Assembly: GCA_016859345.1 (NCBI GenBank)
Contig: CM029126.1
Span: 4,907,501 to 4,971,500 of the forward strand
Reading direction: 5' to 3'
Source of the DNA: Istiophorus platypterus
Taxonomy: Eukaryota > Chordata > Actinopteri > Istiophoriformes > Istiophoridae
Length of the DNA stretch: 64,000 bases
Below are positions 14,451 to 24,940 of the stretch, piece after piece. Both the position numbers and the translations under genes were made by a program. The notes under the pieces are model-generated. The model was not told the DNA's origin. It was given only the letters and a program-made list of their open reading frames with translations, and did not search any database. Position 1 is the stretch's first letter; every line of letters starts with the position of its first letter.

Positions 14451-14737
14451 GTCCTCTATGCTTTGAAACAACCGGCAGCGAGTGAGGTCATGGGAGTAGA
14501 TCTGAGCTTTTCGCAAGACCCCACTTGTGATGTTTTTTCCTCATTTTCTCCACATCAGGCCATTTCCTTCCCTCTCTCTTCACATAAAAAGATTATTAGG
14601 GCCTCCGAAGATTAGAACAAGTGAGAAGATGAGCGAGTGTGCCGAATAAAGGCTCCAGGTGCGATTACACTTATATTTGATGGTAATAATCTTCAGGAGC
14701 AAATGACACTTTATGATTTCTAAATTGATAACTGGGT

Positions 14738-14761
14738 AAAAAAAAAAAAAAAAAAAAAAAA
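14738..14761. repeat. Poly-A run
   Basis: Twenty-four consecutive A, followed after a short gap by a second A run. It could mark the tail of an old retrotransposed sequence, but no upstream parent is recognisable. Confidence 0.8.
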
Positions 14762-14963
14762 GCAAAATAAAAAAAAAAGCTGACTCTACTTTTTATGGCC
14801 CTCGTGCATATTTTAGAATTTGAATGAGTCTGTTGCACGCTTTTACTGAAATAGCAGTAAAAGCATGCATTTATTAGTTGACTTCACATCTTATTGCTGT
14901 TGTTAGAGGACGAGGTGGATGTTGCACAAGTTTATCGCTGCAGGTGGCATCTTACCTGAGCTT

Positions 14964-16768
14964 AAAAAAAAAAAAAAGGAGCATTAGTGACAAAAAGTGC
15001 TCAAAGTATCCAAAGGAAAATGCCTCATTATGCACAATGGCGCCAGTCAGTGTTGTTATATTCTTGAATCATTACTGACATGTATTAATATGTGATTAGG
15101 ACTTTGGAGTTGTAATTTGTTGAGACAAAGCAAATTTTAACCACATTCATATCCTGCTGGGTAGTTAACTCAAAATCATCTTGGATAATCTGATCACGAC
15201 TGTAAAGTAGAAAAAGGACGTTATCAAGTAAAAACAAGTATAAGGCTGCACAAGATGGAAAGACTCAAATACAAGTGACTCAAAACTGTAAACGTAGTCA
15301 ACTACTTTCCGATTGTGGCTTTGAATCCATTTCGCTTCCCCTCGTGCAGAATTTCACGCCGGGCACGACTTGTTTATTTGCCAGTTTCTTCTGATGGACG
15401 AGCACCGACGGACGTTTATACAGAGGCATTTAACCTCCGACCCCGAGGAAACCGCGCCGTCGCGTCGAACCGGACATTATGCTGTAGGTGAATATGTTAG
15501 ACTGCGAGAAAGTGAAGCGACCGTCCCTGGGAAATTTAAAGGTGAAAAAAAAAAAAAAAGGAGCATTAGTGACAAAAAGTGCTCAAAGTATCCAAAGGAA
15601 AATGCCTCATTATGCACAATGGCGCCAGTCAGTGTTGTTATATTCTTGAATCATTACTGACATGTATTAATATGTGATTAGGACTTTGGAGTTGTAATTT
15701 GTTGAGACAAAGCAAATTTTAACCACATTCATATCCTGCTGGGTAGTTAACTCAAAATCATCTTGGATAATCTGATCACGACTGTAAAGTAGAAAAAGGA
15801 CGTTATCAAGTAAAAACAAGTATAAGGCTGCACAAGATGGAAAGACTCAAATACAAGTGACTCAAAACTGTAAACGTAGTCAACTACTTTCCGATTGTGG
15901 CTTTGAATCCATTTCGCTTCCCCTCGTGCAGAATTTCACGCCGGGCACGACTTGTTTATTTGCCAGTTTCTTCTGATGGACGAGCACCGACGGACGTTTA
16001 TACAGAGGCATTTAACCTCCGACCCCGAGGAAACCGCGCCGTCGCGTCGAACCGGACATTATGCTGTAGGTGAATATGTTAGACTGCGAGAAAGTGAAGC
16101 GACCGTCCCTGGGAAATTTAAAGGTGAAAAAAAAAAAAAAAGGAGCATTAGTGACAAAAAGTGCTCAAAGTATCCAAAGGAAAATGCCTCATTATGCACA
16201 ATGGCGCCAGTCAGTGTTGTTATATTCTTGAATCATTACTGACATGTATTAATATGTGATTAGGACTTTGGAGTTGTAATTTGTTGAGACAAAGCAAATT
16301 TTAACCACATTCATATCCTGCTGGGTAGTTAACTCAAAATCATCTTGGATAATCTGATCACGACTGTAAAGTAGAAAAAGGACGTTATCAAGTAAAAACA
16401 AGTATAAGGCTGCACAAGATGGAAAGACTCAAATACAAGTGACTCAAAACTGTAAACGTAGTCAACTACTTTCCGATTGTGGCTTTGAATCCATTTCGCT
16501 TCCCCTCGTGCAGAATTTCACGCCGGGCACGACTTGTTTATTTGCCAGTTTCTTCTGATGGACGAGCACCGACGGACGTTTATACAGAGGCATTTAACCT
16601 CCGACCCCGAGGAAACCGCGCCGTCGCGTCGAACCGGACATTATGCTGTAGGTGAATATGTTAGACTGCGAGAAAGTGAAGCGACCGTCCCTGGGAAATT
16701 TAAAGGTGAAAAAAAAAAAAAAAGGAGCATTAGTGACAAAAAGTGCTCAAAGTATCCAAAGGAAAATC
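14964..16768. repeat. 582-bp tandem repeat, three full copies plus a partial
   Basis: The unit starts in an A14-15 run and repeats with an exact period of 582 bp (GCATTAG at 14981, 15563, 16145 and 16727). The three full copies show no difference that I can see apart from A-run length. The fourth copy stops after about 58 bp, where AAAATGCC becomes AAAATCCC and unrelated sequence follows. Each unit carries a 96-codon open frame (15370, 15952; the 16534 frame is cut short), but it has no recognisable domain and is explained by the repeat. A decayed transposon end lies inside the unit. The array is either very recent or an assembly duplication. Confidence 0.95.
15266..15318 (-). mobile_element. 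Relic of a hAT-like terminal segment (repeated in each unit)
   Basis: The words ACTCAAATACAAGTG, CTCAAAACTGTA and CTACTTTCC followed by TGTGG resemble a degraded copy of the very common fish element end in which taagtac/gtactt words precede ctttccaccactg. The same relic recurs at +582 and +1164. This is similarity by eye only. It is too short to assign to a named subfamily. Confidence 0.35.
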
Positions 16769-17992
16769 CCTCGTGGTGTAATCGCACCCAAGTGCCACCA
16801 TGTAATCTCGACTGAACGTGTTTTGCATTCATCTGCCTCTTTCTCTCCCTCTCTCCCAGACAGCATGTAAATAGACCTTCCCGTGGTGTGGGACGGCTGT
16901 AAACTTCGGAATTCGCCGCTTATTTCGTATCATTAAAATATTAATCGCAGATTAAGCCCCTTAATACCCTATGGATTGCCATTTTAGAAAACAAATACAA
17001 TAGTTCCCCCACTCTTTTCTTTGCAGAAACCTCCTGGCATCTCAGGAATCAGCCGCATGTTTCGGTGCTGAAAGGAAGACAGGAAAGGATAGAACTGTAA
17101 TCCCTATCAATGCACTTTAGAAACCACCTTCTTGCTAAAATGTGTGACTAATGGGCACAAATCTGCGGCTTTAGAAGCTGTCAGCGAGGACTGCCTAGGC
17201 CGTTGTTCCACCATTCACCGCGTAAACGTAATAAGCCCGTCCCGTTTGTTTTTGCCATTGCTCGAGTCTTTTTGTCTCTGCTCGGAGCAAATGTACCTTG
17301 AGGTCTTGTGTAGGGTTTCTCTTTTCAAGCTGCAGCTCCCTTTTTTTTCTTTTTTTTTCCTCTCCTCCTCCCGCCCGGTCTGCGCCGCTGCTCCGTGGTG
17401 CCGTAATGACATTAAAACACGAACACTTAAAGGGCTTTTGGTGGAGAGCCGCATTGTCTGCCGCCAAGGCTTCCAAAAAGAGGCTTTTATTTTGTGGTGG
17501 GATTTAATGCCAGTGTGTGTTACCTGATAACATTAAGGCAGAGCAGGGAAGCAGGAATATTCCCTAACTGGCAGAGCTTCAAGAATATTGACCACCAACA
17601 GGATTGCAGCTGATGCCGGCCATGTATATTCATGTGCTCGGAGCGGCCTGATTATAGCTATTACAGAATTATATCCGGGGAGGCGAAATTCATTAGCCCT
17701 GATTTCTCTTTATCTAGCGTCAGAGTGCAGGGCTAGCTTCAGCGGGCCAGAGCGGGATAACGCTGCTGAGTTTTCACAGCCAGAGAGCGAAGAGAAAGTG
17801 TGAGGATCCTCGTCGACTTCTGGGTTTCAGAACGAATTTCTTGCGCGATGCTCGGACAATAAATAAATAAATAAATAAGCCTCTGTAGCCGGAGCTTTAT
17901 TGTGAAGGATATCAGAGGTGAGGCCTCACACATCCGTACTTGGAGGATTATGAAAAAAAGAAAACAAAAAAACAAAAAGTTCCTCAGAGTGA
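16769..17992. other. CNE-like unique block
   Basis: Complex AT-balanced sequence without recognisable transposons. It includes ATTA/TAAT cores (16925-16975, 17640-17700), a T-rich interval at 17340-17360 and an (AAAT)n tract at 17860-17878. No splice-bounded coding exon is evident. The absence of repeats over 900 bp suggests constraint, but this is inference. Confidence 0.35.
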
Positions 17993-18603
17993 TTTTTTTT
18001 TTTTTTTTTTTCATTTTCAAACAGAGTGAATTGTAGACCGTGCGATTTATGTTGTTGTTTTTGCGATAGCAGTTAAATACACTTTAGTAAATAATTGAAT
18101 GAAACCTATAAATGAAGTTGCTTCCAGCTGAATAGTTAATTCAGTGCGTCACGGAGAAAAATTAAAAAACCCCAAACGTTTTTTTTTTTTTTTCCTTTTT
18201 TTTTTTCATTTTCCGGCAGGTGAGATTTGTGGACCCAAATCGATTTATGTTGTTGTTTTTGCGATGGCAGTTAAATACACTTTGGTAAATGAGGTGAATG
18301 AAACCTATAAAATGAAGTTTGCTTCCAGCTGAATAGTTAATTCGGTGCATCCGGAGAAAAAAAATAAAAAAACCCCAACTCGTTTTTTTTTTTTTTTTTC
18401 CTTTTTTTTTTTCATTTTCCGGCAGGTGAGATTTGTGGACCCAAATCGATTTATGTTGTTGTTTTTGCGATGGCAGTTAAATACACTTTGGTAAATGAGG
18501 TGAATGAAACCTATAAAATGAAGTTTGCTTCCAGCTGAATAGTTAATTCGGTGCATCCGGAGAAAAAAAATAAAAAAACCCCAACTCGTTTTTTTTTTTT
18601 TTT
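17993..18603. repeat. About 205-bp tandem repeat, three copies plus a T-tract
   Basis: Copy starts, taken at the T-tract, are about 17993, 18179 and 18383, with a terminal T-tract at 18589-18603. The second and third copies are nearly identical (a TGAGATTTGTGGACC word recurs at +206). The first is about 10-15% diverged and shorter. Each copy opens with a T-run and closes with an A-rich AACCCCAA(A/C) segment, so each unit is T-tract to A-tract. Short frames inside are repeat shadows. Confidence 0.93.
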
Positions 18604-18930
18604 AATGTGCAAATGACAGAAGACGAGAGAGAGACAGATGTGGGATGGAGTGATTACGATCAATCACATCCCCATCGTCAGAAACTTCCTGTAAAAACTA
18701 ACTTTATGCTGTGTAGTATGTACATAGTTAGTTGTGTCAGTTATGGTGTCATGCAAACACAACTGCCACAGAGAGCGTCCCCTTCCGGGCAAACTCATCC
18801 GAAACGAAGCAGCGTCCGCAACAGGGAAGTCGAGACAACCGGCTCCGACGTACCGCATTTGGAGTTTGCTTCCTTTTCTTTGGCTGGCAACCTTCTCTGA
18901 ACCTATCAGAGCTGGCCCCAACATGATAAG

Positions 18931-19040
18931 CCCCGCCCTCCTGGCGCTCCAGGCAAATAAAACAAATGCTCGGAGGGGGCAACTCTCCTTTTTTTTTTTT
19001 TTTATTGCCCCAGTTCCGGTTTGCGGAGTGAATATGGCGG
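18931..19040 (+). promoter_or_regulatory. Housekeeping-type promoter-like block, copy 1
   Basis: In order: a GC box (CCCCGCCC, 18931-18938), a T-run, an ETS-type TTCCGG (19014-19019) and an AATATGGCGGC word (19031-19041) that fits the YY1 site overlapping a start codon. This trio is characteristic of TATA-less housekeeping promoters. The block is intact in the second copy. It could instead be part of an unrecognised repeat family. Confidence 0.35.
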
Positions 19041-19192
19041 CTTTAACACAGACTGCCGAGAGGCTCCGCCACAGGTTTAAGCTGCAGCAACGTGCGGTAT
19101 GCGCACACCAGAATCAGTCTACCCCTGGTGTCCTGGGCGCATTGTGCTCCTCGTCCTGTCTTGCCAGGCGGAAGCTCTGCAAACACACTTGA
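19034..19192 (+). CDS. Short open frame after the promoter-like block, copy 1 (hypothetical)
   Basis: A 52-codon frame begins at an ATG in good Kozak context (A at -3, G at +4). Its first residues are MAALTQTAERLRHRF and it ends KHT. Possible splice donors inside it are CACAG/GTTTAA (19074/19075) and GTGCG/GTATGC (19096/19097), both weak, so a first exon ending early is possible. The protein family is not recognised and there is no signal peptide. The identical frame lies at 20135-20293. Because the whole 1.1-kb block is duplicated, conservation between copies says nothing about function. Confidence 0.2.
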   Translation: MAALTQTAERLRHRFKLQQRAVCAHQNQSTPGVLGALCSSSCLARRKLCKHT

Positions 19193-19210
19193 GCCACATG
19201 TAAATACCCA

Positions 19211-19290
19211 CATGCGCACATGCGCACATGCGCACATGCGCACATGCGCACATGCGCACATGCGCACATGCGCACATGCGCACATGCGCA
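19211..19290. repeat. (CATGCGCA)10 minisatellite
   Basis: Ten perfect 8-bp units, every base alternating purine and pyrimidine over at least 80 bp, which favours Z-DNA. The same site in the second copy of the duplication has only two perfect units, so eight units were gained or lost since the duplication. Confidence 0.95.
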
Positions 19291-20031
19291 CATGCTCAAG
19301 ACAATGGCTATTACCAGGCACACCTGGGTTCCTGTCTGCGCCATCCTCCTAATATCTTTTAAATCTCCACATAAGGTATGCCTTCCATAGGGCTTACAAT
19401 ACCATTTGCTCTAATAAATTCTTTTGGCAGCGCTGAGTGCAAGCTGCTTCTCCAAGGCCCCAGGAGAAGCACGGGGGGGAAGGAGAGGCAGCTCAAAATA
19501 TGAGGATAAATAGTGGGGAATCCTTCAGGACTCCGGCCCTGGTAATCAACATTCTTCCAACTGGAAACATTTTCCAATTCTTCATCTTCATTTAGCTTCC
19601 TTACCTAGTAATTCTTAGCAGCGGGCTGAAATAATTTGCACTGACGCCTGAATCGGGAAAAAAAAAAGAGGGGGAAGGGTCCAAATTGAAGGCTTTTTTG
19701 GGAGTGGATGAAGGGGAGTGGTGGAGAGAGAGAGACAGATGTGGGATGGAGTGATTACGATCAATCACATCCCCATCGTCAGAAACTTCCTGTAAAAACT
19801 AACTTTATGCTGTGTAGTATGTACATAGTTAGTTGTGTCAGTTATGGTGTCATGCAAACACAACTGCCACAGAGAGCGTCCCCTTCCGGGCAAACTCATC
19901 CGAAACGAAGCAGCGTCCGCAACAGGGAAGTCGAGACAACCGGCTCCGACGTACCGCATTTGGAGTTTGCTTCCTTTTCTTTGGCTGGCAACCTTCTCTG
20001 AACCTATCAGAGCTGGCCCCAACATGATAAG

Positions 20032-20141
20032 CCCCGCCCTCCTGGCGCTCCAGGCAAATAAAACAAATGCTCGGAGGGGGCAACTCTCCTTTTTTTTTTT
20101 TTTTATTGCCCCAGTTCCGGTTTGCGGAGTGAATATGGCGG
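20032..20141 (+). promoter_or_regulatory. Housekeeping-type promoter-like block, copy 2
   Basis: Same order as in copy 1: GC box, T-run, TTCCGG and AATATGGCGGC leading into the start codon at 20135. If copy 1 is active, this gives two tandem start regions 1.1 kb apart. Confidence 0.35.
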
Positions 20142-20293
20142 CTTTAACACAGACTGCCGAGAGGCTCCGCCACAGGTTTAAGCTGCAGCAACGTGCGGTA
20201 TGCGCACACCAGAATCAGTCTACCCCTGGTGTCCTGGGCGCATTGTGCTCCTCGTCCTGTCTTGCCAGGCGGAAGCTCTGCAAACACACTTGA
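20135..20293 (+). CDS. Short open frame, copy 2 (hypothetical)
   Basis: Duplicate of the frame at 19034-19192, same length and same residues as far as I can see. No family is recognised. It has the same weak internal donors. Confidence 0.2.
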   Translation: MAALTQTAERLRHRFKLQQRAVCAHQNQSTPGVLGALCSSSCLARRKLCKHT

Positions 20294-20311
20294 GCCACAT
20301 GTAAATACCCA

Positions 20312-20327
20312 CATGCGCACATGCGCA
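20312..20327. repeat. (CATGCGCA)2, contracted minisatellite
   Basis: Two perfect units at the position that holds ten in the other duplicate. This likely approximates the ancestral state before expansion, or the result of a contraction. Confidence 0.9.
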
Positions 20328-20786
20328 CATGCTCAAGACAATGGCTATTACCAGGCACACCTGGGTTCCTGTCTGCGCCATCCTCCTAATATCTTTTAAA
20401 TCTCCACATAAGGTATGCCTTCCATAGGGCTTACAATACCATTTGCTCTAATAAATTCTTTTGGCAGCGCTGAGTGCAAGCTGCTTCTCCAAGGCCCCAG
20501 GAGAAGCACGGGGGGGGAGTGGGAAGGGAGAGGCAGCTCAAAATATGAGGATAAATAGTGGGGAATCCTTCAGGACTCCGGCCCTGGTAATCAACATTCT
20601 TCCAACTGGAAACATTTTCCAATTCTTCATCTTCATTTAGCTTCCTTACCTAGTAATTCTTAGCAGCGGGCTGAAATAATTTGCACTGACGCCTGAATCG
20701 GGAAAAAAAAAAGAGGGGGAAGGGTCCAAATTGAAGGCTTTTTTTTGGGAGTGGATGAAGGGGAGTGGTGGAGAGAGAGAGACAGA

Positions 20787-21056
20787 GAGAGACAGAGAGA
20801 ACAGAGGAGGGCGACGGCGATAAGCAAATGAAATTAATGACGGCGAGTGTTTGTCTAGCGAGGACAGGAAGGAGCACGGTGTCGGGTGCCATGTTAAACA
20901 CTCCACACACGGTAAAGTAGCTAATCCCGGCTCCCTCCATCTCAAGCCTCCGTGTGATTACGGCGAGCGGGTCTCCTCATCGTGAGCGCCGCGGAGCAGA
21001 GCGGCGGCCCTAGTTATCGCTCCGACAAGAGGCTCATTAGGGCCGAGAGAGAGTCA
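20787..21056. other. CNE-like block right of the duplication
   Basis: Complex unique sequence with an AAATTAATGA homeodomain-type core and CpG-bearing segments. No gene is seen. The right end of the duplication abuts it, so the duplication may have copied part of the same regulatory region. Confidence 0.3.
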
Positions 21057-21113
21057 GGGAGAGGGGGGGAGAGAGGGAGGGAGGGAGAGAGAGGGGGAGA
21101 GAGAGAGCAGGAG
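21057..21113. repeat. Polypurine (GGGAGA)n tract
   Basis: Near-uninterrupted G and A for about 55 bp on the plus strand. It is capable of triplex (H-DNA) formation. One C interrupts at about 21108. Confidence 0.85.
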
Positions 21114-21269
21114 GGAGGGTGAAAAAAAATGATTTTTAAGTGTTGACTAATAGAGGAGCTCCAAGGTATTTATTTCTTATTGTTTCCCTGCAAAGTCATT
21201 ATGCCACACTGGAGGTTCTTCTTTCCGCTACCTGGCAGAGAGCAAGAGAGCGAAGTACAGGGGCTATAT

Positions 21270-21333
21270 ACTCTGTGTGTCTGTGTGTGTGTCTGTGTGT
21301 GAGTGTGTGTTTGTGAGTGTGTGTGTGTGTGTT
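21270..21333. repeat. (TG)n microsatellite with interruptions
   Basis: TG units interrupted by CTG, GAG and TTTG words. The frames through it give only Cys/Val runs. Confidence 0.9.
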
Positions 21334-23500
21334 GGCGTTTCCCTTTCACCCCCCCTCCGACTCCTACTCCTACTTTAAGGGAGGCGGCGGTGGCTCCAGG
21401 CCAGCCCGGATCTCCAAACACCGAGATGCACTCCTATTGTGGCTCCTCGCCGCTGCGGCATACGAACTGTCACTTGTTACGTTAAATTATAGATCGCCTC
21501 GCCTAATTCCCGGGCCTGATATTTCTGGCAGAGGGGGGAGGAAGAAAAAAACAAAAAAAACCCGAAACAAAACGGGAAAAAAACCCACGGACAGGCAGCA
21601 TCTGTCAGACCCAGCGACGGAGGCCAAAAGCTCCTTTTTCTTTTTTCCTTTTTTTTTCTTTTTTCTTCTCGGTGCCGACGACGGGTGGGTCGGTCCGGTC
21701 GGTTCATCCGATCCGGCACAAAACCGAGGAGATCAACTTTATCAGAGGGGGGGGGTTTAAGTCCCGGAGGACCGGATTTCTCATTATCTTCATTAAAAAC
21801 TACTTTAAAAATGCCATTTTAATCTGTTTCCTTCTTTCCCTTGGATTTGGACATTTGATAACCCCCCAACCCCAACTTTTAAACCAGATGCTTGTTAGTT
21901 CTCCAGCTTCCCTGCTAAAAAATAAATAAATAAATTGAAAAAAAAAATTCAAGGTTAAATGCTTTAATAGTAATTATAGTAAAGCAGCATTCGAATATTA
22001 AAACATCTAAATACAGTTTTATCAGTTCTCAATTGTCTTAACAATAGTTTAATTGTTGGCTCTGCCGCCCACACAATGGTTGGGCAAAGACAAAAAAAAA
22101 CAAAAAACAAAAAACAACAAAAAAAAACAACTCACTAATGGCTCAGCAAAGAAGAATTTGAATAAAATTAAAAGACACCTGCACACCTCTTCTCTTCTAT
22201 TTGAATAGATTTCTTTGTTGATTTTGGAAGCAAGTTCAGTCATTACAAAGAACACCTACGGTCCCCTAAGCTGCTGTTTAAAAGCATTTAAGCATTTATC
22301 AGCACAATAGCCCATTCAATTACAGCAATAACGAATGCAAAGTGGTGCATCTGTTGGTTCTAACTTTTGGAATATCTTATTTCTCGTTTGAGAGAAAAAA
22401 AAAAAAGAAAACTCGACATGATGAGTCGAGCGGTGACACTATGATCCGAAGCCACCTCCTCCGGTGCAGACCTGCGCCTGCCGTCGTTAATCAGCCCTTA
22501 AATAGTCTGTGTCCCGGGCTAATTGACGAGAGACGCCCGCGACCGGGATAATCGGTTCGACCGTGGATGTGATGAGTCAGAGGGATCGACACACTAGCAA
22601 AGCAGGACGGGAAGTGGCCAGCGTCACAGCCCATACTCCTCTCGACTGGAAGGATATGTGACCTAAATTATTTACAGTGTTGGTTTTGTAAAATATGCAC
22701 AAAAATGGGTTTATTTTGTGTCATGTAACATGTTTCAAGTTGGTTCAACGGTAAAGGAGCCATTTTTAAATAGGTTTGCACCTCTAATGTTTACAGATCC
22801 AAGTTCAAGCTACATTTAACCTAAATCCCCAATTTCTGGTTTAATATTTCTCACAAAACTCTGCAAACAGTTCGCCCACATGTATCCGCACCCACAGGCC
22901 CTTCCCCGAGCTTCCAACGCCTCTCCGCCATGCTTCCATTTTGCTTCACGTGGCCGATGGGTGGAGTCAAACCGGGTCGAGATGAAACTTTAATCATCTT
23001 CATTGTGTCGCTGCGGCAGGGGAAACAAGGAGGCAGGAGGCAGGGATGGGGGCTGGGGATGGTGGTGGTCGGGGGGGGGTACGAGTCCGACGCAGACGCC
23101 AGCGTCAGACGTGACGCGTGCAGCCGACAAACTCGAGGCATGTCGAGCAGAACGGATGAGTGGCACGACCGGGCGACTGGCATGAATAACTTAGATGCGT
23201 GGATTGACTTATAGCTACTGTTACAGATGGCGGAGCCGTCGATGCTCGCTGGAATATACATCAGTAAATATAAAGGAGGTATAATGCTTTCTAATGCACC
23301 GTAAAAATGAGAGAAATCTTAAGAAATGTGCCTGTGAAACAATGAGATGCGGAGATTTTTGATCAATATTTTGACCTGGACGGTTTAAGGACAGAAACGC
23401 ATTGTGCCCTGCGTCTGTTTGTAACCGCCACCCTCTTTGCGACACGTTCATACGTCCGTTCTATCGTTTGAATCGCTGAGTTGCGGTCGCCTGTTAGTCA
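21334..23500. other. Unique non-coding sequence
   Basis: No gene is supported. It includes a purine A-rich tract (21540-21590), a T-rich tract (21635-21670), an AAAC-rich tract (22090-22130) and a G-rich, G4-capable stretch near 23043-23079. The 21770-22340 part is AT-rich and complex. Confidence 0.4.
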
Positions 23501-23503
23501 TCT

Positions 23504-23519
23504 GGGGGGGGGGGGGGGG
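23504..23519. repeat. G16 homopolymer
   Basis: Sixteen consecutive G. Such runs are a common place for sequencing and consensus error. Confidence 0.85.
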
Positions 23520-23650
23520 CTGATCCCACTCCCCTCCCCTCTGCCCCTCCGCCAGAAAACCTCTTCATCGCCTGGTTTGTCAGACGACACCTTCTGGTGG
23601 AGACCGAGGCTGCAGCCGGGAGGAGTGGCACTCACACTGCGTGGTCTGTG

Positions 23651-23895
23651 TGTGGTTTGTGTGTGTGTGTGTGTGTGTGCATCTGTGCATCTGTGTGTGT
23701 TTGTATTTGTGTGTGTGTGTGTATATGTGTGTTTGAGTGCAGGGAGTGTACTTGTGCATGTGTCCATGTGTGTACATGCCATGTTGGCTGTGTCTGTTTG
23801 TATCTTAAAGAGGGAGAGAACAAGGCAGTGACTGTTTGGGGAGGCATGCATGTGTGTGTTTGTGTGTGTATGTGTGTCAAAGTGTGTGTACGTGC
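23651..23895. repeat. Diverged (TG)n-rich tract
   Basis: A 245-bp stretch is dominated by TG dinucleotides, with a purer core at 23658-23680. It includes CATG and TGCA interruptions and a non-repeat gap at about 23780-23845. All frames here are microsatellite shadows. Confidence 0.85.
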
Positions 23896-24302
23896 ATACA
23901 TACAGTACATACCCCCACTTAGGGAAAGCCAACCACCCTCGGTGTCTCCAATGGCTTAGGGCCCTTTTCTCTCCCTCCCATGGGGGCCCTCGGCTGAAGC
24001 CAGAATTCCTCCACGTGTGGGTGAATGTGCGCGCCCGTGTTGCGAGAGCGTCGGCCTCGCCGGGATCGCATTAGACAAAAGAGCCGCACTTGCCAGCAGC
24101 TGTGGCGAAGACGGCAGCATCCCCGGCCCCACCTAAAGCAGCCCATTGGTTCCCGTCCTTCCGCTCCCCGGCCGCCTCCCTCGGTCCAGCCAGGCAACCG
24201 GCGCCCGCGACGGTGCCCGCTCAGGAGAAGAAAAGGCCCCTCGGGAGGCTGGAGAGTGAATAAAGGAAACGCACAGAAAAGAGAGAATAAGCATTTTTCA
24301 TG

Positions 24303-24308
<6 letters not shown>
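23896..24308. other. Unique GC-rich non-coding sequence
   Basis: Mixed to GC-rich, with a CpG-bearing stretch at 24020-24220. The open frames have no domain. No exon is recognisable. Confidence 0.4.

Positions 24309-24338
<30 letters not shown>
24309..24338. repeat. (GT)15 microsatellite
   Basis: Uninterrupted GT dinucleotides following a T-run. Confidence 0.93.
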
Positions 24339-24340
<2 letters not shown>

Positions 24341-24691
24341 AATGCCATTTCCAAAAATAATATTGGCGTCGGAAAACAGAAGGTAAAGATTTATAAGAAA
24401 ACGCCCGCGTGTGCACGTAACGTGTCCGCATGCAGACGCGCGCACAAAAAAACACAAAACGCCAGTTTGGGGAAGGTTGTTGTGAATACCTGATTCCAGC
24501 CCCCCCCCCTTTTTTTTCTCCTCATCTCCCTTTAAAAATCTGCAAATCCATTTGCTAAACAGCTGCACCTCTGTAGTGCACAGATAACAACCTGGGCCAG
24601 ACTGGCTTTGCGGCAGCGAGTGGAGGCAGATAGGCCCAAATCTCTGGCCCTTTTTTCAAAAATGCTAATGACGAAGGAACCACTTCCCCGG

Positions 24692-24782
24692 CCAAAAAAA
24701 CAAAAAACAAAAAAAACAAAACAAAAAAAAAAAAGAAAAAAAAAGAAAAAAGAGAGATGGAGAGAGAGAGAGAGAGAGAGAA
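24692..24782. repeat. A-rich (A6C)n tract followed by (GA)n
   Basis: A-runs broken by single C or G pass into about 11 GA units. It is mostly purine on the plus strand. Confidence 0.85.
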
Positions 24783-24940
24783 GGCTCTTGTAGATCTGTC
24801 AATTGCTATTTTGACAGATATTTGCTTGTAAGTACACACAACACTTGTTCCCTGTGTCTTATCTGGTGCTGTGCAGAACACTGACCTACATTACATCAAG
24901 CACAATATGATGCACAAACATGCTCTGTTCAATAGCCCGC

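Larger units (their letters stand above)
18625..19725. repeat. 1.1-kb tandem duplication, copy 1
   Basis: It is duplicated directly as 19726-20786, with the two copies starting 1,101 bp apart. Both ends of the unit lie in a GAGAGAGAGACAGA tract, so unequal exchange or slippage at short GA homology explains the event. The unit contains a promoter-like block, a short open frame, an 8-bp minisatellite and a CNE-like right part (19360-19660). Confidence 0.95.
19726..20786. repeat. 1.1-kb tandem duplication, copy 2
   Basis: Direct repeat of 18625-19725. The differences I see are the shorter minisatellite (minus 64 bp), a longer G-run segment near 20510-20525, and a slightly longer T-run near 20740. 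All are repeat-length changes. I found no substitution in the unique parts by eye, so the event is recent or an assembly artefact. Confidence 0.95.

Noticed and set aside
14964..16815. Repeated 96-codon frames as a small gene family
   Set aside because: They are the same frame in each copy of the 582-bp tandem unit. There are no coding signatures, and the frame is closed by ordinary repeat sequence.
18734..19192. 152-codon frame (and its duplicate at 19835) as a gene
   Set aside because: The frame upstream of the 19034 ATG crosses the GC box and a T-run translated as a Phe run. Only the short part from 19034 has any promoter context.
14964..20786. CRISPR-like array
   Set aside because: The host is a eukaryote, and the repeats are direct long tandem units without short repeat-spacer alternation.
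23498..23959. Frames rich in Cys-Val or Thr-His
   Set aside because: Translations of TG/CA microsatellites. The same applies near 7.8, 21.3 and 36.7 kb.
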